Positions 1 through 4,878 of a stretch of DNA of 5,106 nt are shown here, piece by piece (positions within the stretch are counted from its first letter, which is position 1; each line of letters opens with the position of its first letter). The notes beneath the pieces are model-generated. The model had not been told where the DNA came from. It searched no databases and saw only the letters and a program-made list of their open reading frames with translations. This DNA is from an uncultured Blautia sp. (GTDB lineage: Bacteria; Bacillota; Clostridia; Lachnospirales; Lachnospiraceae), in NCBI GenBank assembly GCA_900552095.1, contig URYM01000150.1, forward strand, positions 1 through 5,106. Reading direction: 5' to 3'. The position numbers and the translations under genes are program-made.

Positions 1-17
1 ATGTGTATAAGAGACAG
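1..17 (+). other. Residual Nextera/Tn5 mosaic-end sequencing adapter
   Basis: The first 17 bases, ATGTGTATAAGAGACAG, equal the last 17 bases of the 19-bp Tn5 mosaic end used in Illumina Nextera libraries (AGATGTGTATAAGAGACAG). The match is exact and sits at the very edge of the window, as expected for an untrimmed adapter at a contig end. It supplies an artificial ATG and the artificial peptide MCIRDR, which runs in frame into the first gene. Genomic sequence should be taken to begin at about position 18. Confidence 0.96.
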
Positions 18-1062
18 GGAAAATGTCATGGCTGACGCCGGAATTATGCCCATGACCGGCGTAGCTCTGGAAGGTGTGATCGGAAGCGATAAGGTAGAAA
101 AAGTCCAGACCAGCAAACGGGCAATGAAAGCCGACGCCCTGATCATGGCCATCGGCATCCGCCCCAACACCGCTTTTCTTGAAGGAAGCGGTATTGAAAT
201 GTTCAAGGGTACAATCCTTACAGACAAGTATCTTAAAACCAACCTGCCGGATATCTATGCCGCAGGCGACTGTGCCATGGTAACCAACCGGGAAACCGGG
301 AAACCGGCCTGGTCCCCCATGGGATCTACCGCCAACATCGCCGGCCGTCTTCTGGCCAGAAACATCGCCGGATCCCAGACCGAATATCCCGGTGTGCTGG
401 GAACAGGCGTGGCAAAACTGCCCGGTGATATCTGTGCCGGCCGTACCGGCCTTACTGAGACAGCTGCCGCAGCCGAGGGCTATCAGACGGAAACCGTAAT
501 CAGCGTGGTAGATGACAAAGCTCACTACTATCCGGGCGCAGGCTCTTTTATTATTAAAATGGTAGCTGACAAAGAGACCCACAAGCTTCTGGGCGTTCAG
601 GTTCTCGGGAACGGCGCCGTGGATAAGATTACCGATATTGCCGTGACGGCCATCTCTCTGGGGGCAACGGCAGAACAACTGGCTTCTATGGACTTTGCTT
701 ATGCACCGCCTTTCTCTACAGCAATCCATCCTTTTGCTCATACGGTAAATATTCTTCTGAATAAATTAAACGGCGGACTTGATTCTTTCACCCCCGTGGA
801 ATACGAAGCTGGGGCCGCAGAAGGATACCGCATTGTAGACTGTGCAATCCAGCCTTCTCTCCCGGCTTATCCTTATCTGGATCTTACAAAGATTGACGGA
901 GAAGTTCCCGGTTTTGGCAGAGAAGAAAAACTGCTTTTAGTCTGCGCCAAAGGAAAACGGGCCTACATGGTTCAGAACCGCCTGAAATACTACGGCTACA
1001 CCAACACAAAAGTACTGGAAGGCGGAACTACTTTCAATACCCAGCTCACCGAAGAAGATTAA
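18..1062 (+). CDS. FAD-dependent pyridine nucleotide-disulfide oxidoreductase with rhodanese-like C-terminus (5'-partial)
   Basis: This is the C-terminal part of a CoA-disulfide reductase/NADH oxidase-type flavoprotein, a cytoplasmic enzyme family that uses NAD(P)H to reduce disulfides, persulfides or polysulfides. Counting residues from base 1, the end of the NAD-binding domain shows AIGIRPN (about 50-56). The second FAD motif is DIYAAGDC (84-91, with G89 and D90). The dimerisation domain (about 105-270) carries the family signature YAPPFS at 234-239. A rhodanese-like tail (about 280-345) has the active-loop motif CAKGKR, with the candidate persulfide-carrying Cys315 and Arg320, followed by LEGG. 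The tail is short for a rhodanese. The N-terminal FAD site, the glycine-rich NAD motif and the redox-active cysteine lie outside the window. The apparent start codon is adapter, so the true start is upstream and the first whole genomic codon is at 19. The siroheme protein gene follows after 26 bp. Exact substrate (CoA-persulfide, CoA-disulfide, polysulfide) is unresolved. Confidence 0.88.
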
Positions 1063-1074
1063 ATTTATTTTCAC

Positions 1075-1082
1075 AAAGGAGG
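1075..1082 (+). promoter_or_regulatory. Strong ribosome binding site for the siroheme protein gene
   Basis: AAAGGAGG lies 6 bases before the ATG at 1089 and is a near-complete match to the Bacillota anti-Shine-Dalgarno sequence. It fixes the start of the downstream gene. It lies in the 26-bp gap after the oxidoreductase stop codon, with no room for a separate promoter, which supports co-transcription. Confidence 0.85.
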
Positions 1083-1088
1083 ACGTTT

Positions 1089-2042
1089 ATGTCAGCATTA
1101 ACAGTAAGTGCAGAAGATGAAAAAAGAGTAAAAGCCCTTGGTTTTCTGAACAACAAGGGAACCGACAACTTTTCCGGACGTATCATCACCGTCAACGGAA
1201 AGATTACTGCCGCCCAGCACAAATGCATCGCTGAGGCCGCTGAAAAATTCGGAAACGGCGTGGTTACCTTCACCACCCGTCTGACCATCGAGGTTCAGGG
1301 AATCCCCTATGATAAGATTGAAGATTTCCGGACCTACATTGCAAAAGAAGGTCTGCAGACCGGCGGAACCGGTTCTTTGGTCCGTCCTGTAGTAGCCTGT
1401 AAGGGAACGACCTGCCAGTACGGTCTTCTGGATTCCTTTGCAATTTCCGAAGAGATCCATCACAGATTCTATGAAGGATACCGCACCGTCAAGCTGCCCC
1501 ACAAATTTAAAATTGCCGTCGGCGGCTGCCCTAACAACTGTGTAAAACCGGATCTGAACGATATCGGAATTATTGGTCAGCTGATCCCCAATCTGGATGA
1601 AGACGAATGTAACGGATGCAAAAAATGCGGCGTAGAAAAAGTCTGTCCCATGCATGCGGCAAAAATGGTAGACGGTATTCTGGAAATTGACCGTGAAATC
1701 TGCAACAACTGCGGACGCTGTATCGGTCACTGCCACTTTGACGCCCTGGATGAAGGAACACCCGGATATAAGATCTATATCGGTGGAAGATGGGGAAAGA
1801 AAATTGCCCAGGGACGTCCCTTAAGCAAGATCTTCACCGACAAAGAAGAGGCTTTAAATGTAATTGAAAAGGCCATTCTTCTCTTCCGTGAACAGGGACA
1901 GACCGGCGAGCGTTTTGCCAGAACCATCGAGCGTCTCGGTTTTGAAAATGTGGAAGCTCAGCTTCTTGCCGATGACCTGCTGGATCGCAAACAGGAGATT
2001 CTGGATGCCCAGCTGCATCTGGTAGGCGGCGCAACCTGCTAA
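1089..2042 (+). CDS. Siroheme-type sulfite/nitrite reductase-like protein with internal 2x[4Fe-4S] ferredoxin domain
   Basis: This 317-residue cytoplasmic protein belongs to the nitrite/sulfite reductase superfamily and probably performs multi-electron reduction of an oxyanion, with sulfite to sulfide favoured by context. Residues about 28-90 form the ferredoxin-like half domain. The siroheme/[4Fe-4S] ligand region has Cys104 and Cys109 (CKGTTC) and Cys147 and Cys151 (GGCPNNCVKPDLND). A two-cluster ferredoxin domain is inserted next, with Cys174, 177, 180 and 186 and Cys205, 208, 211 and 215. The catalytic fold then resumes at YIGGRWGKK (about 226-234) and ends with a helical segment containing GERF. 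A ferredoxin inserted in the siroheme domain is the layout of AsrC and DsrA/DsrB. The first cysteine pair is CX4C, not the canonical CX5C, and the first ferredoxin motif is CX2CX2CX5CP. The protein is much shorter than assimilatory CysI, so it resembles small clostridial sulfite reductases. Siroheme binding and sulfite as substrate are inferred, and a nitrite reductase or electron-transfer role remains possible. Confidence 0.87.
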   Translation: MSALTVSAEDEKRVKALGFLNNKGTDNFSGRIITVNGKITAAQHKCIAEAAEKFGNGVVTFTTRLTIEVQGIPYDKIEDFRTYIAKEGLQTGGTGSLVRPVVACKGTTCQYGLLDSFAISEEIHHRFYEGYRTVKLPHKFKIAVGGCPNNCVKPDLNDIGIIGQLIPNLDEDECNGCKKCGVEKVCPMHAAKMVDGILEIDREICNNCGRCIGHCHFDALDEGTPGYKIYIGGRWGKKIAQGRPLSKIFTDKEEALNVIEKAILLFREQGQTGERFARTIERLGFENVEAQLLADDLLDRKQEILDAQLHLVGGATC

Positions 2043-2049
2043 AAATAAC

Positions 2050-2056
2050 GGGGGAA
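2050..2056 (+). promoter_or_regulatory. Ribosome binding site for the YeiH-family gene (weak, long spacing)
   Basis: GGGGGAA lies 11 bases upstream of the ATG at 2068, inside the 25-bp gap after the reductase stop codon. It is a poorer match and more distant than the other binding sites in this window. No better placed in-frame start is visible, so the ATG at 2068 is retained. The weaker site might give lower output of the membrane protein than of the upstream enzymes. Confidence 0.55.
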
Positions 2057-2067
2057 ACTTATTTTTT

Positions 2068-3132
2068 ATGAATCATGCATCATCAAAAAAGTACGGAGCG
2101 ATTGCTCTTTGCCTTATTATAGGTCTTCTGGCCACCTGGTCTACTTCCCTGCAGGGTTCTCTGCTGGGAAGAACCGTGATCGGCGGCCCTATGGTTGCCC
2201 TTCTGGTCTCCATGATCATCTGCAACCTGATCCCGTCCCTGAATAAAGATTTCAAAGCCGGTACGACCTTCGCCAGCAAGAAATTCTTAAACTGGGGCAT
2301 CATCCTCACCGGAGCTACCTTAAGTTTCGCAGACATTATGGGAACCGGCGTGAAAGCACTTCCGCTGATTCTGTTTAATATCCTGCTTTCCTTTACCGTA
2401 GCTCTCCTGGTAGGCAAAAAACTGGGCGTAACCCGGAACACTTCTGTTCTGGTAGGCGGCGGCACCTGCATCTGCGGGGGAACCGCCATCGCTACACTCT
2501 CCCGGATCATCAAAGCTCTGGAAGAGGAAATTGCCTTTGCCATGGCTGCCATCTTTCTTTTTGATACCCTGGCTGCCTTCACTTATCCCTATCTGGCAGG
2601 CGCGCTGAATCTGACCGAGAACCAGTTCGCCTTTCTGGGAGGAACTGCTATCAATGATACCTCCTCCGTAGCCGGAGCTCAGGCCACCTATGTGGGATTA
2701 AACGGTCTGGGGGACTGGAACGGCGCGCTGAATGTAAAGCTGGTCCGCACAACCATGCTGATTTTTGTAGCCCTTGTCTGGACTATCATTATGGCAAAAA
2801 AAGCAAAAAATGAAGCTGCTCAGCAGGATTCTCTCTTTACTGTCGTAAAGAAAACTTTTCCCATGTTTATCCTGGGCTTCGTTATCATGGCCGGCTTAAA
2901 TACCTTCGGTGTATTCGATTTCATGATCGGAAGCGCTACTGCCAGCAGCTGGATGGGAAAACTCTCCAAGTTTCTGTTTGCCTCCGCTCTGGCCGGAGTG
3001 GGATTCAAGATCAAATTCAAGGATGTCTTTTCCAAAGGTGCGAAACCGATCGCTCTGGGCGGAATTACCTGGCTGTGCGTAGCCGCATCCTCACTGATCT
3101 TCATCCATCTTTTTGCCGGCTACGTCGGCTGA
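2068..3132 (+). CDS. YeiH/UPF0324-family putative sulfate (sulfur oxyanion) exporter
   Basis: This 354-residue integral membrane protein belongs to the conserved family annotated as YeiH or putative sulfate exporter (Pfam Cons_hypoth698). The length is normal for the family. Hydrophobic segments lie at about 9-25, 35-55, 72-90, 97-116, 154-176, 227-243, 265-283 and 327-351, with further less polar stretches giving roughly ten spans. Two glycine-rich family signatures are visible: GGGTCICGG at 130-138, with Cys134 and Cys136, and GGTAINDTSSVAGA at 191-204. Both probably form re-entrant or substrate-path elements. It is the third gene of the sulfur operon, 25 bp after the reductase, and a hairpin follows its stop codon. 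Transport has little direct experimental support in this family. Export of sulfite, sulfate or a related anion is inferred from the neighbours. Family membership is clear, the substrate is not. Confidence 0.9.
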   Translation: MNHASSKKYGAIALCLIIGLLATWSTSLQGSLLGRTVIGGPMVALLVSMIICNLIPSLNKDFKAGTTFASKKFLNWGIILTGATLSFADIMGTGVKALPLILFNILLSFTVALLVGKKLGVTRNTSVLVGGGTCICGGTAIATLSRIIKALEEEIAFAMAAIFLFDTLAAFTYPYLAGALNLTENQFAFLGGTAINDTSSVAGAQATYVGLNGLGDWNGALNVKLVRTTMLIFVALVWTIIMAKKAKNEAAQQDSLFTVVKKTFPMFILGFVIMAGLNTFGVFDFMIGSATASSWMGKLSKFLFASALAGVGFKIKFKDVFSKGAKPIALGGITWLCVAASSLIFIHLFAGYVG

Positions 3133-3164
3133 CCCAAAACCATTAAAAACAATTCTGTTTTTCT

Positions 3165-3217
3165 GAAATATCTGCAGATTCCGGATCATAGCTCCGTTCT
3201 GCAGATATTTCTGTCTT
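3165..3217 (+). terminator. Candidate intrinsic terminator or attenuating hairpin after the YeiH-family gene
   Basis: The arms GAAATATCTGCAGA (3165-3178) and TCTGCAGATATTTC (3198-3211) are perfect 14-bp inverted repeats. Inside them CGGA (3182-3185) pairs with TCCG (3193-3196) across a 7-base loop, after a small asymmetric bulge. A T-rich stretch (TATTTCTGTCTTT) overlaps and follows the right arm. An outer TTCTGT (3153-3158)/ACAGAA (3219-3224) pair could extend the structure. The position, 32 bp after the operon's last stop codon, suits a terminator. The tail is not a clean U-run, and the repeat also sits directly upstream of the LysR promoter, so an operator role is possible. Confidence 0.55.
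3171..3206. repeat. Twin TCTGCAGAT motifs 27 bp apart, candidate regulator-binding sites
   Basis: TCTGCAGAT occurs at 3171-3179 and again at 3198-3206. Its core TCTGCAGA is itself palindromic, so the two copies read as direct and inverted repeats at once. The 27-bp offset is about two and a half helical turns. Relative to the proposed LysR-gene promoter start (about 3251), the copies lie near -80 and -50, where LysR-type proteins commonly bind upstream of their own genes. Binding is an inference, and the same bases form the hairpin described separately. Confidence 0.35.
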
Positions 3218-3244
3218 TACAGAAAAGTTCAAATCATTTACTAT
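3216..3244 (+). promoter_or_regulatory. Candidate sigma-A promoter for the LysR-type regulator gene
   Basis: TTTACA (3216-3221) matches 5 of 6 bases of the -35 consensus. TACTAT (3239-3244) matches 4 of 6 bases of the -10 consensus, with an ideal 17-bp spacer. Transcription would start near 3251, giving a short leader before the ribosome binding site at 3262. The elements lie just after the hairpin, so the regulator could be transcribed independently of the upstream operon. Confidence 0.5.
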
Positions 3245-3261
3245 GGAAGAAGAAAGATTTA

Positions 3262-3267
3262 AAGGAG
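3262..3267 (+). promoter_or_regulatory. Ribosome binding site for the LysR-type regulator gene
   Basis: AAGGAG lies 7 bases before the ATG at 3275, the optimal spacing. It supports that start, which also gives the usual LysR N-terminus in which the helix-turn-helix begins within the first 20 residues. Confidence 0.8.
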
Positions 3268-3274
3268 CATTCCC

Positions 3275-4195
3275 ATGACAATCCGACATTTAAAAATATT
3301 TGTCCAGGTGGCCGACACGGGAACCATGAGTGCCGCCGCTAAAAATCTGTATATGACCCAGCCCTCCGTCAGCCAGGCGGTACGGGAACTGGAAGAACAT
3401 TATCACGTTCTTCTCTTTGAACGTTTTGCCAAAAAACTGTATATTACCGAGGCCGGCCGCCAGCTCTACCGCTATGCTCGCCTTGTCATCACCCAGTTTG
3501 ATCTTCTGGAAGAACAGATGTCCTCCGACCATCGCCGCTCCCGTTTTCGTGTAGGCGCTACCATTTCTGTAGGCGGAAGCATTCTCTCCCCTGTCATCCG
3601 GGATTTCCGCCAGATTTTTCCAGATGTGGATCTGTACAGCTATATTGGAAATACCAGGGAAGTAGAAGAACGGCTTCTGAATACGGATCTGGACGTGGGA
3701 ATCGTGGAAGGCTTCCTGAAAAATCCGGATCTGATCACCATCCCTCTCCTGGAAGATCCGCTTGTTCTAGCCTGCAGCCGCAGCCATCCTCTGGCATCAA
3801 AAAAGATCCTCCACATAGAGGATCTGAAAGATCAGGAATTTGTCATCCGGGAGAGCGGAAGCGGTACCCGGGAACTTCTGGAGCGCTTCCTTTTAAGTCA
3901 TAATATCCAGGTTCATATTACCTTTGAGGCCCACACGCCGGATGCGATCAAAAATGCCGTCCGCTATAATAACTGCCTGACTCTGATCTCCAGCCGGCTT
4001 ATCGAACAGGAGCTGCGCACAGGGGAGTTCTGTGCCTTCTCCAGCGACGCCGCTGAATGGAACCGTTCCTTCCGGGTCGCCTACCACAAATATAAAGAAG
4101 CGGGGACTTATATTCCCGCGCTGGAAAAAATCATTTTCTCCTACCGGGAAAAAAGTCCCCTCTGTGATCTGATTGAGGGAAAACTGGAAACCTGA
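3275..4195 (+). CDS. LysR-type transcriptional regulator, CysL/CbbR/YeiE-like
   Basis: This 306-residue cytoplasmic DNA-binding protein has the standard LysR length and layout. The winged helix-turn-helix occupies about residues 1-60, with the recognition region AAKNLYMTQPSVSQAVRELE (21-40), then LLFER (46-50). A linker helix runs to about 85, and a periplasmic-binding-protein-like effector domain covers about 88-295. The effector domain contains RESGSGTR, a motif typical of the CysL, CbbR and YeiE branch. CysL of Bacillus activates the sulfite reductase operon, and enterobacterial yeiE is next to yeiH, so regulation of the upstream three-gene operon is a reasonable inference. The gene is codirectional with that operon and 142 bp away, with its own candidate promoter, which is less usual than the divergent layout of many LysR regulators. 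The effector (for example sulfite or O-acetylserine) cannot be read from the sequence. Its end is 10 bp from the end of the convergent hexapeptide gene. Confidence 0.92.
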   Translation: MTIRHLKIFVQVADTGTMSAAAKNLYMTQPSVSQAVRELEEHYHVLLFERFAKKLYITEAGRQLYRYARLVITQFDLLEEQMSSDHRRSRFRVGATISVGGSILSPVIRDFRQIFPDVDLYSYIGNTREVEERLLNTDLDVGIVEGFLKNPDLITIPLLEDPLVLACSRSHPLASKKILHIEDLKDQEFVIRESGSGTRELLERFLLSHNIQVHITFEAHTPDAIKNAVRYNNCLTLISSRLIEQELRTGEFCAFSSDAAEWNRSFRVAYHKYKEAGTYIPALEKIIFSYREKSPLCDLIEGKLET

Positions 4196-4224
4196 AATCA
4201 GGTCTCTAGTCTTCTCTTTTTTCT
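4187..4224. terminator. Candidate bidirectional terminator hairpin across convergent gene ends
   Basis: ACCTGA (4190-4195) and TCAGGT (4198-4203) are perfect inverted repeats, forming at least a 5-bp stem with a 4-base loop. GA (4187-4188) can also pair with TC (4205-4206) beyond one mismatch. The LysR stop codon TGA (4193-4195) lies in the left arm and the hexapeptide-gene stop codon begins at the base of the right arm. Pyrimidine-rich CTTCTCTTTTTTCT follows on the + strand (4211-4224), and TTTCCAGTTTTCCC follows on the - strand. The short stem and displaced T-tracts make this a weak terminator candidate. Confidence 0.45.
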
Positions 4225-4877
4225 ACTACTTCACCAGGCCGTTTAAAAATACTGTGAGCCGGAACTACCCCTCTTACGCAGGACAGCGGGTAGATATTGG
4301 TCCACGGACCAACTACCGTTCCCGGATTCAGGACAGAATTACAGCCCACCTCCACGCCGTCTCCCAGCATAGCTCCAAACTTCTTAAGCCCTGTTTCAAT
4401 CCAGGCACTGGCGCCCTTTACGATCACCAGCTTTTTGTCAGACTTCACATTGGAAGTAATAGAGCCGGCACCCATATGCGCCTTATAGCCCAGAATCGAA
4501 TCTCCTACGTAATTGTAATGGGGAACCTGTACCTTATTAAAAAGAATCACATTTTTCAGCTCTGTGGAATTTCCCACGACAGCACCCTCACCCACAATAG
4601 CATTTCCGCGGATAAAAGCGCACTGGCGCACCTCCGCCCCTTTTCCGATGATAGCCGGACCGTTGATGGAAGCAGTAGGCGCCACCCTGGCATCTCTGGC
4701 AATCCACACATTTTCCCCTCTCTTCTCATACTCTTCTTCTGAAAGGGTTTTCCCCAGCTCCAGAATAAATTCTCCAATCAGAGGAAGCACTTCCCAGGGA
4801 TATGTTTTTCCCTGAAAAATATCTTTTGCAATCGTCTCATCCAGCGTATACAGTTCTGCAATTGTAATCGTATCCAT
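4206..4877 (-). CDS. Left-handed beta-helix (hexapeptide-repeat) protein resembling the acetyltransferase domain of GlmU
   Basis: This protein has 223 residues from the chosen start. Residues 1-55 form a helical N-terminal segment and about 57-205 carry imperfect hexapeptide repeats with I/V/A at regular six-residue steps, the mark of a trimeric left-handed beta-helix. PHYNYVGDS (119-127) matches the GlmU acetyltransferase active-site region HLTYLGD, keeping the His (H120) and the Tyr three residues on (Y123). GAGSITSN (136-143) matches GlmU GAGTITCN. The nucleotidyltransferase half of GlmU is absent, so it cannot be a full GlmU. It may acetylate an amino-sugar phosphate or a related nucleotide sugar using acetyl-CoA, but the substrate is unknown. 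The start at 4877 is preferred over an ATG 14 codons upstream because AAGGAG lies 9 bases before it and it follows the topoisomerase stop codon by one base. It forms a tight operon with that gene. Confidence 0.85.
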   Translation of the reverse strand: MDTITIAELYTLDETIAKDIFQGKTYPWEVLPLIGEFILELGKTLSEEEYEKRGENVWIARDARVAPTASINGPAIIGKGAEVRQCAFIRGNAIVGEGAVVGNSTELKNVILFNKVQVPHYNYVGDSILGYKAHMGAGSITSNVKSDKKLVIVKGASAWIETGLKKFGAMLGDGVEVGCNSVLNPGTVVGPWTNIYPLSCVRGVVPAHSIFKRPGEVVEKRED

Positions 4878-4878
4878 A

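Noticed and set aside
1..18. ATG at base 1 as the true start of the oxidoreductase
   Set aside because: It lies inside adapter sequence, and the protein lacks the N-terminal FAD domain and most of the NAD domain, so the gene is truncated at the left edge.
1098..1736. 212-codon open frame on the - strand
   Set aside because: It lies wholly antisense to the siroheme protein, whose cysteine motifs are clear, and its translation shows no recognisable domain.
2073..2582. 169-codon open frame on the - strand
   Set aside because: Antisense to the YeiH-family gene, very rich in Arg/Pro/Met, with no domain: a shadow of the membrane-protein codons.
4100..4119. GCGGG/CCCGC inverted repeat near the end of the LysR gene
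   Set aside because: A 5-bp stem with a 10-base loop inside coding sequence and no following T-run; likely chance.
4144..4160. GGGA/TCCC inverted repeat around an A-run late in the LysR gene
   Set aside because: Only four base pairs, within codons, and not followed by a T-tract, so it is not supported as a terminator.
4173..4742. 189-codon open frame on the + strand
   Set aside because: Antisense to the hexapeptide-repeat gene and overlapping the LysR end. The translation has no recognisable family, while the - strand frame has a clear beta-helix pattern.
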